Source: Pelagomonas calceolata
Lineage: Eukaryota; Sar; Pelagophyceae; Pelagomonadales; Pelagomonadaceae
DNA length: 64,000 bases
Assembly: GCA_918797485.1 (NCBI GenBank)
Contig: CAKKNE010000002.1
Coordinates: 3,810,501-3,874,500, forward strand
Direction: 5' to 3'
In this document: one piece after another, positions 1 to 8,468 of the stretch
How positions within the stretch are numbered: the first letter of the stretch is position 1
Layout: every line of letters starts with the position of its first letter
Notes under the pieces: generated by a model
Database searches by the model: none
Told to the model about the DNA's origin: nothing
The model's input: only the letters and a program-made list of their open reading frames with translations
Position numbers and translations under genes: made by a program

Positions 1-1
1 G

Positions 2-463
2 TACATACCGCTTCATTTCGCTGCCCGCCAGAGCAACGCGATCGTCGTCGCCGCCCTGCTCGAAGCCGGCGCCGACGTGAACCGGGGCGACGCATACGGT
101 CAAACGCCTCTTCACTTGGTGTGGCATAGTATTGAAGTCGGGTCTGCATTACTGCTCCTCAGACACGGCGCCGCGGTCAACGCGCAAGACGATTCGGGGC
201 GCACGCCCCTGAGCAACGCAAGTTACATTGACTCGGAGTCCCGCCGCCGCCTCGTCCCGATCCTCCTCCGCGCCGGCGCCGCCCTCCCCGCGCACACGAC
301 CAACGCGTACCTCCAGAAAGTGATCGCCGCGGGCGGCTTCGGCCGCTACGAGCGCAACCACCTCGACGCCCTCGCCGCAACGTTCGCCCCGCATTTCTCC
401 CACCTCCCGCCGGAGATAGTCCGCCTCGTCGTCGAGTACGCCTTCCACGCGGGCTACTACTGA
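2..463 (+). CDS. Ankyrin-repeat protein, 5' end outside window
   Basis: The frame is open from base 2, so the gene is cut by the window edge. Two ankyrin repeats can be read (PLHFAA...LLEAGADVN, then TPLHLVWH...LLRHGAAVN). They are followed by a conserved linker, LLRAGAALP...AYLQKV, and a C-terminal tail, LPPEIVRLVVEYAF, ending GYY before the TGA. The same tail occurs in the ankyrin loci at 21381-21840 and 45876-46840, so this is a local gene family. The tail resembles an F-box-like helix, but that is only an impression. The stop is 15 bp from the stop of the convergent MON1 gene. Role unknown; ankyrin repeats normally bind proteins. Confidence 0.8.
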   Translation, partial: YIPLHFAARQSNAIVVAALLEAGADVNRGDAYGQTPLHLVWHSIEVGSALLLLRHGAAVNAQDDSGRTPLSNASYIDSESRRRLVPILLRAGAALPAHTTNAYLQKVIAAGGFGRYERNHLDALAATFAPHFSHLPPEIVRLVVEYAFHAGYY

Positions 464-477
464 GTAAACAAGCAACA

Positions 478-1776
478 TCACATTATCAGGTCGCTTCGCT
501 CCGCGCGCTCCTGGAGCGCGGCGAGCGCGTCGACGACCTCGGCCGTCGGGACGCGCCCGCGGAGCGTGGCGAAGACCAGGTACCGCCCGCGCGGCGCGCA
601 CGCGTAGGTCCGGCCGCCGGCGGCGGCGCAGGCCAGCGCGCCGCGCTCGCCGCGGCACCGATCCACGAGGCGGTCGTACTCGCGCGACGCGGCCGCGTCG
701 CCGCCGGGCGCGCAGAGGCACAGCTTCGTGCCGTCCCGCTCAAAGACGACGGCCGCGTGCTCGCAACCGCCACACACGTCCGGCGGCAGGTCGTTGGTCG
801 CGTCGCGGAGCGCCTGGAACCTGCGTGGACATAGAATTTAGGTGCCCCACGCCATCGACGCGACGAAGATCTCCGCGTTGGTTAATTTCCACACCGCCCG
901 GCACGCCCCAGCCTCGAGGAGCGCGGCCTCGAGCCGCGCGCGGCTCGCGTGGAACCGCTCGAAGGCGTCCGGCGCCGCGCCGACCAGCGCCAGCACGGCG
1001 TCGTCCCCGAGGCCCGCGACGTAGGCATGCAAAAAGCCCTGCGATCCCAACACGGGCAGGCACACGGGCGTCCACGCGGCGGCCCCACTCGAGAGCGCGC
1101 TCCGCTGCGAACTCAGAAAGTTGACGAGCGTCGCCACGTCGCGCGTTTCCAGTGAAACGGTCCTAGGCTTCGCCAGGCCCGCGAGGCGGTTCTTCCAGAG
1201 CAGGGCGGCGCAGACGACGGGCACCGGTTTCAACGAGGCGACCGCGTCCTTCAGCTCCCTCTGAATAGCTTTGCGGACGCGCCGTTCCAGCGGCACCGTA
1301 GATACGCTCTCCGTCGCGAGGCCGAGCGGCCCTAGGATGGATAGAGACCGGTCCCACGACCGCGCCAGGCCGGCCAACACGAGCTTCGCACTGCCTAACA
1401 ACGCCGCGACGTCGGCGTTCGGCCGCTGCTTGAGCGCGGCGTGGATCTTGTCCGTCAGGCTCGAGAGCACGGCGTCGTGCGCCGCGGCCGTGCAGCGGCG
1501 CAGCGCCGCGGCGCTCTCGCGGACGCCGCTCGCCACGAAGATGAGTTCTCCTCGTCTATCAATCACAATTTTACGGTCGCCGGCGTCGATCTCATTTATT
1601 GATGCGATCGCGACGCACGCGCTCACGACGGCGGACGTCGTCGCGAGGCGCCCGGGGTCCACGCCGCCGTCGCTGCACCAGACGGGCTTGCCCGAGGGGC
1701 TGACGATGTATAATGTTGCTTTTTGTTTTTTTGAGGCGTCTTCTTGCAGGGAGAGGGTGGCGAGGGCCTCTGCCAT
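478..1776 (-). CDS. MON1: Vacuolar fusion protein MON1 (two exons)
   Basis: MON1 pairs with CCZ1 as the guanine-nucleotide exchange factor for Rab7 on late endosomes and vacuoles. The protein shows the longin-type arrangement and the diagnostic MON1 stretch around CLPVLGSQGFLHAYVAGL, followed by a third longin-like domain in exon 2. Exon 1 is 1776-893 and exon 2 is 820-478. The 72-nt intron has introner ends (GTGGAAATTAACC ... GTCCACGCAG) and is needed to join the two frames: exon 1 ends two bases into a codon and exon 2 supplies the third. The predicted length is 408 aa, shorter than most MON1 proteins, which carry a disordered N-terminal tail. The ATG at 1776 is chosen because the frame upstream offers only TTG. 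Confidence 0.82.
821..892 (-). mobile_element. Introner-like intron in MON1 (72 nt)
   Basis: On the minus strand the intron runs GTGGAAATTAACC ... CTATGTCCACGCAG, with ends that are imperfect inverted copies of each other. The ten bases before the element (CGTGCCGGGC) and the ten that start with its acceptor G (GGTTCCAGGC) match at seven positions, consistent with a decayed target-site duplication. Removal restores the MON1 reading frame; reading through meets an in-frame TAA. Confidence 0.75.
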
Positions 1777-3780
1777 GGCTCGGAGAGCTGTGTACAAACT
1801 GGAGCACAGCTCTCGTCCTACGCAGGCAGCGCTCTCAGGAGACAGTGCTAGAGCGGCGCTCGGGCGCTGCGTTTAGGGCCATTGCGCTGATGACTAGGGC
1901 TATTGTGTGTGCTTTCTAGTGTCTTAGTGGCCGCTAGCGTTTAGGGCTATTTGGGTTTTGCTGATTTACCCCCCCCCTCCCTCTACTTCAACTTTACGTT
2001 GAACTTCAATCTGACGCGGCACAAGTATCCTAGGCCTATTCATATAATATTTTGGTTTCCACACTGCCGCCGAATCAGCGCTGCCTCGATTGGGCCGACG
2101 TGACGTTGTGTGTGCTTCTAGACCTGCAAGAATAGGTTGGCGGCAGTTCTTCGCCCATTTCCGTCGCTTGCGTATGGGCGAACATAGTCTTCAGGACAAA
2201 AAAAAGCCCGTCACTGAGCGTCACCTCGAATGGACCATTTTGAGATGAAAGTCGTGTCCACACCCGTCCATACTTTGTATCGCTGGTCGTCGGGTGCGTA
2301 AGACCTGCTCTACAGAGTCACGCTGCCAACGGGTACGACGCGCGGCGGCGTCGGCGGGCCCTCGCTCAGCCCCGGCCCCGGGCCGATGCTCAATTTTAAT
2401 ATTTGATAGTTCCGTGAGTAAGTAGTAGTAATAATAAGCTTGCGTCAGCACCGCCGGCTACTATCATGATAATTATACACAGCTGGGTGAGTGAATGAGT
2501 AATAAATGCGGATGGCTTCCGGGGTCCGTGGACGAGAGAAAGTTTAGGGAACCTCTAGACCCATCAACTCTAACATATTTATGTGTGTGCGCCTATTTTG
2601 GATTGGAAGAGTCCATCTAACACAGTCAGACGATTACTGTGAGGGAGTAGGTGTCCCGTCGACGGCACCGATGTCGGTGACTTCGGAGCCCCGAATTTAT
2701 GCGAAGACGTCCCCAATCCCTGGACCTGCGAATATCCGCGACGCCACTATTACATAAGAGCTTAAAGCAATAACCAGTTCATCAATTAGCCCACTAGTTC
2801 CAGGGCACAGGCACGGTGGACCCCGGCCCATCAACATTTCTCATAAGATCGAAGATCCGATGTGGAGCAGCAATAGCATCCGTAAGTAGAACAACTTCAA
2901 CGTTCAATCCCCGCGGTTTTGCTGAACCCGCGACTTAGCCAGCGCGGCCGGCGTCCAGCAAACAGCAAGGGCAGCCCCAAACCCCAAGCACGGCTGCGTT
3001 TGTGCCATGCGGCAGAGGCAGCAGCTCGTCTGAGGCGCCATGCGCGCGTCAAGCGGCTGCGTTGCGCGCCTGGGCGCCATGCTAGGAATTGGCCTGCTGC
3101 TCCTGCTGTCGGCGAAACGCCGCTCGGCGGCGCAGCTCACTAATGCATTGCTGCTGACGCGGGACGCAAAACATGGCTCTCTTAGGAGCCTCGCAGCGCC
3201 ACACCGCTGCGCGCCGCCCTCCCTGGCTGGAATCCAATGTGAAAGCCTAAATGACTCGCTTTGGCCGTGGGCGCTACGCCGCACGTCGCGGCGTCGTATT
3301 TAAATCATCGCTGCTCTAAAAATCTCCCCCGCAGGTCGGCGGCCGCAGCGTCTGGCCCTGCTGCAGGCCCAAGCGCCGCTTCGTGCGGTGCAAAGGCGGC
3401 GGCCGCCGCGGCGCTCGCCGCGGCCTTGCGAATCACGACCGACAGTGTGCCGTGGCCACGGCATGCACAAACCTAGTCGGCCTCGTGCTTACGTGCGCCG
3501 CCGGCGCAGCCAGCGCGGTCGGCGCGCTCGCCGCGGCCCCTTTTCGGGGTCGCGCACCCGCCGGCGTTGCTTCCGCGCCCGACGCCATCGTCTCCGCGCT
3601 CCCGGCCGACGCAGCGCTGCCCGTGCGCGCCGCCGACGCGACGCCGAGCTCGGACGGTTCGTCTCGAGCCCCCGGCGCCGGCCGGGCAAGCGAGTGCGCG
3701 TTGGCAAGCCGTGGAACGGCGAGCTGCGCGCCGGCGGCGACGCCGCGGGACGACGACGACGCGGAGCCTCGGACGGGCAC
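1777..3780. other. Gene-poor region of about 2 kb
   Basis: No convincing coding gene was found. The stretch from roughly 1900 to 2900 is clearly less GC-rich than the rest of the window and has stop codons in all frames. It contains one copy of the palindromic GCTAG repeat at 1916-1939, 140 bp upstream of the MON1 start. A short open frame at 3040-3303 (+, 87 codons) begins with a leucine-rich segment, but it overlaps an equally long open frame on the other strand and has no recognisable domain, so it is not called as a gene. Confidence 0.5.
1916..1939. repeat. Palindromic GCTAG/CTAG repeat, copy 1
   Basis: CTAGTGTCTTAG followed by TGGCCGCTAGCG is a variant of a ~24-bp imperfect palindrome found nine times in the window. 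This copy lies upstream of MON1. Confidence 0.6.
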
Positions 3781-3866
3781 ACCGCGTCGACGGCGTCTTG
3801 CGGCCATTGCGGCCATGCCGGCCGCGCATCTAGCGCAATTTTTGGCGTTCGTGGTGTTTTGTTTTT

Positions 3867-3941
3867 GTGTAAAGAGTGCCGACCGGCGCACGAATCAACA
3901 GTTCTGCGGCGCCACTCGCGCACTGATTGATTTCCACACAG
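3867..3941 (+). mobile_element. Introner-like intron, 3' end clear
   Basis: The sequence ends CACTGATTGATTTCCACACAG. The last part, GATTTCCACACAG, is the inverted copy of the GTGTGGAAATC start of the introner at 28547. The donor side (GTGTAAAGAGTGCC at 3867) is diverged, and its exact position cannot be fixed because the upstream exon is uncertain. Length would be about 73-75 nt, like the other introners here. Confidence 0.6.
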
Positions 3942-5784
3942 GTGCGAGCGCCGCCGACTTCGGCGATGTCACCGAGATGGACCTGCGACCGCCAGTGCGG
4001 AAAGTTGCTTTCTCGGATCGATCGTCTACATGTTCGCCGTCGCTCGAAGTGGTCTCGACGGCTTCGTGTCCCAGAAAGGAGCGACATGACCGCATTCTCG
4101 CTTTATCCAAATCTCACTCACTGTTTGATTCCACACAGGAGTCAGATGTTGTTGGATGCCCTGGGCGCACCAGCCGTCGCGGTGGCGACCGGCGTCGGCG
4201 GCCTCGCGGCAGGAGCGGTCGTCGTGGGACGTCGCCGCCGCCGAGTATCTGGGACAACGCCACCCCGTCCACCACGGCCTCGAGTCGGGGAGGAGGACGA
4301 CGGAGGCCGTCCCCTTGGGCCGCCTCCGCCTGGTGCTGCGCTCGTCGCCGAGCTTGGCCCTGGCTGGGGGCCCGGCGCGGCGCGTCATGGCGACGCCGGC
4401 GACCCCTACGACTTCGACGACCTCCGGAGCCGCGACGAGGCCGACCCTGCCGGCGCCGACCACGCGGTGAACGCGTGCGCCTCAGGCTCGAGCCTCGGCG
4501 CGGACGTCTCGGACGGCGAGATCTCCGATTCCGACGAGGAGCCCCCTCCCGCCTACGACGACATGGGCTTCGATCTCGACGAGGAGCCGCCTCCCGCCTA
4601 CGAGGAGGAGCAGCTCGTCGCGCAAAGAGATGCCGACGCGGCGCCGCCGTTCCGTGGGACGCCCGACACGCTGGTGCTCCGGCCGGGCGACGGGCAGCTC
4701 GCCGCGCCGGCGCCGGCGGGCGAGTTCCTCCAGGCGAACGCCCAGCTCGCGCAGGACATCTCGGACCAACCTCTGCAAGAATTACCGGGCCCGGAGCAAG
4801 CACCTGTGCACGTCCTGACCGACCTCGGGCGACGGGCCGCTCTCAACGCGTCCAACGCGTCGGCGACCGCTCGCGAAGGCTCGCACGGCCACGAACTCCG
4901 ACGCGATCAAACTCGGGCGACGGAGACGCATTTCTTAGTGGATATCGTCATCGGCTCCGCGGGCCCGGACGCCACGGTCTACCAGTACTTCAAGACAAAT
5001 AGGCAGCACGCCAGGGGGGCCATTCATCGGCTGCTCGCCGCTGCCGCTTCGCGTGCCGAGTGGCTGCGAGGGGCCGCCTTTATTCCAGCGATCCATCACA
5101 ACAAGCTGCAGGCGCAGCCCGACGACCGCGTTTGGGACGCCGCCAATGCTGTGGTGCAATCCGTGGAAGGCGCGCAGCTGGCCGACAAGGTCATCCGTCG
5201 ACCCCTCGGCGCGCCGCCGCTCGATAAGGCGTCTCGCGACGACAACGAGGCCAGACGACGCTGGCACGTGGGCAAGCTCGCCGTCGATGATGAGGAGCTC
5301 ATCAAGATCAGAGAGACCACTGACACGCTCGCCATCTTCGACGACGACCACTGGACGGGGTTTACGCTCGACGCGATCTTCGACGTGCTCGACGAGGCCA
5401 ACGACAGGCTCCGGCTGGGCTTCAACATCATTTGCCTCACGTTCGCGCGGTGCGCGCCGGCGACGCGCGCGACGCCGACGTTCTCTGACCTGACGCGGGA
5501 CGTACGTCGTGTTCTTCGACCGGAGCGAGGCGACGGCGGACCTGGACTTCGACGACGACGGCTGCCTCTACGCGCTGTCCGGGCGCGTCGAGCTGAACGA
5601 GTGGCACGGCAAGAAGAGCCTGAAGGTCTCGGACTACGACGGGAAGTTCGCGCTCGCGCGCCGGCCCGGGTCGCGCGCCTGCCTCGAGTGCGACGAGCGC
5701 ATCGACGACGACGAGCCCAAGTGGAAGGAGATCTGCCTCAAGTGCTACCTCGACAAGAAGAAGAGCGCCTCCGAATCCGGGTGA
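3942..5784 (+). CDS. Unknown protein with two PPAY motifs and a C-terminal zinc ribbon (multi-exon, 5' end unresolved)
   Basis: Frame continuity supports exons 3942-4067, 4139-5449 and 5526-5784. The second intron (4068-4138) ends TTGATTCCACACAG, an introner signature. The third (5450-5525) is inferred from phase: GTGCGCGCC donor, CTGAC branch-like motif and CCGGAG acceptor. The protein has an acidic region with two PPPAY motifs (near 4545 and 4590), which in other proteins bind WW domains. It then has a hydrophilic central region, and a C-terminal C-x2-C ... C-x2-C zinc ribbon (CLECDERI ... ICLKCY, 5677-5745). A possible first exon from about 3809 encodes a hydrophobic start (MPAAHLAQFLAFVVFCF), but its phase does not fit the next exon. 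No family recognised. Confidence 0.6.
4068..4138 (+). mobile_element. Introner-like intron (71 nt)
   Basis: Flanked by exons in compatible phase (two bases before, one after). It ends GTTTGATTCCACACAG, close to the introner 3' consensus. The 5' end (GT then GTCCCAGAAAGG) has lost the GGAAATC part of the inverted end, suggesting an old copy. Confidence 0.6.
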
Positions 5785-5812
5785 GGAGCTCGTAAGAACA
5801 ATGATATGTAGA

Positions 5813-6961
5813 TCACACACTACTAGCGGCGCGGGCCTTCGAGGCCAGGCCGCTGAGCGCCGCGACGCGCTGGGACGGCGTCGGCATGCGCGCCGCGTAG
5901 AGGAGCCGCCGCGCGACCGCCGCCGTCGGCCCGCCGACGTTCAACAAGTCCGAGAGCCCGGGCACCAAAGCAAACGAAGCGTCCTCCTCGCCAAAAGTCA
6001 GGGCCTCGCCGAGCTCGGCGAAGCGGAAGTTGGCGATGGTCGACGACCCCGCGAGCGCGCCGCGCACGTTCCGCGCCGCGCAGGCGGACTGCTGCAGCGC
6101 CATCTGCGCCGACGGAAGATTGGAGACGCCCGCGACGGTCGCGCAGTCGCCGAGCGCGAAGACGTCCGGGGCGCCGCGCACGCGCAGGCCCGCGTCCGCC
6201 GCGAGGGCGCCCGTGCTCCGGGACCGGCAGCGGCGCGGCGCCCCGCGAATGGAAGAAGGAAGCCGCGAGCCGGCCGTCCACATCACCAAATCCGCGTCCG
6301 CGCCGTCGTACGCCGCCTCCAATTTCACGGCGACGCCCGCCGCTTCCAACGCCTTCGCCGCCGCCGCGCGGTTCCCGGGCGCCGCGTTCGGCACCAGGGC
6401 GTCGCCGCGGTCCCAGAGCGTGACGGCGTCGCCGGGCCGCTTCCTTTTTAAATTGCAGGCGAGCTCGACGCCCGTGTACCCCCCGCCGACGACGACAATA
6501 TCCTTGGAAGCAGCATCCCATCCATTCAAAGTCTCCCGGACGAACGTCGCGTCCTCGAGGCGGTAGAAGGGCCGCGCGGTCGCGGGCGCCTCCGGCGCCT
6601 CGCGGCCGAGCGCCACGACGAGCGCCTCGCCCTCAAGACGCGTGCCGTCGTCCAGCGTCGCGGATTTCGCGTCGAAGTCGATGCTTTCCACAGATGCCCG
6701 TTTGAAGGTCAGGTTCGGCACGCGGCAGAGCTCCTCGAAGGGCGCCGAGACCTCGTCGGCGTCGGCCGCGCCGCAGGCATAATCATAAAGCAGCGGCAGG
6801 AACGCGAAGCGCTCGCGCGCGTCGACGAGTGTCGTCTTGACGCCGCCGTTCGCGAGGTTCAGGGCCGTGTAGAGGCCCGCGAAGCCGCCTCCCAGTACGA
6901 GCGCTTGCAGGGCGGAGGCGGCGTGCAGGGTCGCGAGCAGGACGAGCGTGGTGCGCGTCAT
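5813..6961 (-). CDS. NDC1-like type II NAD(P)H dehydrogenase, probably plastid
   Basis: A flavoprotein of the type II NAD(P)H:quinone oxidoreductase family that moves electrons from NAD(P)H to a quinone without pumping protons. The FAD-binding motif VLGGGFAGLYTA is at residues 22-33, a second Rossmann motif VVVGGGYTGVELA near 155, and the FAD-contact motif ALGDCA near 270. The C-terminal FRFAELGEALTFG stretch and following region resemble plant NDC1, which reduces plastoquinone and takes part in phylloquinone synthesis. The first ATG in frame (6961) gives a hydrophobic leader, TLVLLATLHAASA, consistent with the signal-peptide half of a heterokont plastid targeting sequence. Its stop is 29 bp from the stop of the convergent upstream gene. 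Confident on family; subfamily and location are inferred. Confidence 0.78.
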   Translation of the reverse strand: MTRTTLVLLATLHAASALQALVLGGGFAGLYTALNLANGGVKTTLVDARERFAFLPLLYDYACGAADADEVSAPFEELCRVPNLTFKRASVESIDFDAKSATLDDGTRLEGEALVVALGREAPEAPATARPFYRLEDATFVRETLNGWDAASKDIVVVGGGYTGVELACNLKRKRPGDAVTLWDRGDALVPNAAPGNRAAAAKALEAAGVAVKLEAAYDGADADLVMWTAGSRLPSSIRGAPRRCRSRSTGALAADAGLRVRGAPDVFALGDCATVAGVSNLPSAQMALQQSACAARNVRGALAGSSTIANFRFAELGEALTFGEEDASFALVPGLSDLLNVGGPTAAVARRLLYAARMPTPSQRVAALSGLASKARAASSV

Positions 6962-7188
6962 TAGGCTCTCTGACACACTGGAGCACTAAGACCACGTTCG
7001 GTCCCAAGCAGCCGGCTAGATGTTCGAAGCAGGTCTGTGAGAAGCTATGCGGCTATAGCGTAACGTAGGTTTGCACGAATCGTCGCGAGATGCGTGTAAA
7101 AGCTGTAGGAGTCTGTGTTAAAGCTAGTACATCGCTAGTTCCGACGCGACGGTGGAGTGTGTAATATAAGACTCTTTCCGAAAAAACG

Positions 7189-8004
7189 TTAGTCCTCGAG
7201 CAGCTTCTGGACCTGGCGCTTGACCTTCTCCTTCTTCTTGGCGGCCTTGTACTTGCGCCAGTCGTACTTCTTGTGCTTGAGTTTTTGTTTTTTGGCCGCG
7301 GCCTCGGCGCGGTTCGCCGCGAGGGAATCCAAATCGAAGTAGTGGGCCATCATGCGGCCCTCCCTATCTTGAGGAATACCCTTGCTGTCCCAGTGGTTGC
7401 CGCCGTTCGCGTACTCGAAGCGGCCCGTCGCGCGGTTGAAGGTCGCGGACGCGGCGTAGGGGTCCGCGGCCGTTTGGGATACGGCCGTGGTGGTTGCGTC
7501 GACGAAACCTTCAGGAGGGGGGTCCCAGGAAGTCGCGTTCGTCTTCGTGTTGCTGAAGTAGGGCACGCCGCTACTGACGTCCGTGTGCTTGACCCAGTCC
7601 GTGCGGCCCGTCGTCGGCGCGTCGCCCAGCAGCGTCTGGATGTAGGCCGACGACGGCGTCTTGGTCTGCTTCTCCTTCCATGCTTCGTGGCTCGGATTAC
7701 TACTGCTTTCGGTTGGCACGTCCCAGGACGTCGCGCCCGTGGCCGCGTGCCAGTAGTACGTCGCGCCGGTCTTCTGGTCGGGGTGCGCCGTCCAGCCGGG
7801 CGGCAGCGCGGGCTCCGGCGGCGGCGGCGGCGGCGGCGGCGGTATGGTCGGCGCCGCCTGGTCCGCGGGCGCGAGCGCGCTCGGCGCCGGCGCGCTCGGC
7901 GCGGCTCCCGGCGGCGCGACGTCGAAGAAGTCGATGGCCGAGGCGCGCGCGGGCTTGCTCGTGCCGGGCGGCGCGTCGTCCGTGCCGGGCGGTCGGTCGT
8001 CCAT
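7189..8004 (-). CDS. Protein with two WW domains, possible splicing factor
   Basis: 271 aa. A proline-rich N-terminus with a run of nine prolines precedes two WW domains: LPPGWTAHPDQKTGATYYW...SWDVP near residues 68-98, and WVKHTDVSSGVPYF...SWDPP near 132-160. The C-terminus is strongly basic (KKQKLKHKKYDWRKYKAAKK), preceded by a conserved-looking GNHWDSKGIPQDREGRMMAHYFDLD segment. WW pairs with a basic lysine-rich tail are typical of nuclear pre-mRNA processing factors, so a splicing role is plausible but not shown. The ATG at 8004 is the first in frame. It is divergent with the importin gene, 465 bp away. Confidence 0.7.
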   Translation of the reverse strand: MDDRPPGTDDAPPGTSKPARASAIDFFDVAPPGAAPSAPAPSALAPADQAAPTIPPPPPPPPPEPALPPGWTAHPDQKTGATYYWHAATGATSWDVPTESSSNPSHEAWKEKQTKTPSSAYIQTLLGDAPTTGRTDWVKHTDVSSGVPYFSNTKTNATSWDPPPEGFVDATTTAVSQTAADPYAASATFNRATGRFEYANGGNHWDSKGIPQDREGRMMAHYFDLDSLAANRAEAAAKKQKLKHKKYDWRKYKAAKKKEKVKRQVQKLLED

Positions 8005-8468
8005 GGCTCGCGCTGCAAGTGCTGCGGCGCGACGCCTTATGAGCCGAAATGAGGGAGTGCCGGCCTCCTAATGCTGCAGCGCGCCGCACGTCGAGCGACG
8101 CCTGTGAGCGCCTGCTGAGCCGAATGAGGGAGTGCTGGCCTCCGCAGCGGCGGCGTTAGCCGAGGGCTGGAGCAGCGCAGCGCGAGAGTTCGCTGAGCAC
8201 TGCGGCTCCTCCGAAAGCGCAGAGGTGGAGCAATGCGTCTCGTCGCGTGAAATTTCACGGGGCTAGCGTATATCGACACTAGTTTTGACCGCAAGCGATA
8301 TTGTATTGCTTGCGGCCTAGGGTTCCTTAGCATCGTAGCGCTGGGAAAAAGTGCTATATCAACACTGCTACCATTGCTGCTGGTTGCAGTCGTAGGCGTT
8401 GCAGCATTGCAGTAGTTTTGCAGCAGTGTAAGACACAGTGCAAGCAGTAAGTGTGCAGCAGCACAAAA
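8005..8468. promoter_or_regulatory. Divergent intergenic region with a 27-bp direct repeat and a hairpin
   Basis: Shared upstream region of the WW-protein and importin genes. GAGCCGAATGAGGGAGTG with its flanks occurs at 8041-8068 and again at 8117-8143 with two or three differences. An inverted repeat, CCGCAAGC ... GCTTGCGG, lies at 8289-8316. Towards the importin start the sequence becomes rich in GCAG and TTGCAG words. No TATA box is obvious. Confidence 0.45.

Noticed and set aside
1869-1965. Two TTTAGGG words as an interstitial telomere
   Set aside because: Only isolated single copies, not in tandem.
3040-3303. Small secreted protein of 87 residues
   Set aside because: A leucine-rich stretch is present but both strands are equally open, there is no domain, and composition is as expected by chance.
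3383-5002. A 539-codon plus-strand open frame overlapping the PPAY gene
   Set aside because: After 3941 it becomes Arg/Gly-rich low complexity, while frame 3 shows the PPAY and zinc-ribbon protein. Only its short hydrophobic part near 3809-3865 might be a first exon.
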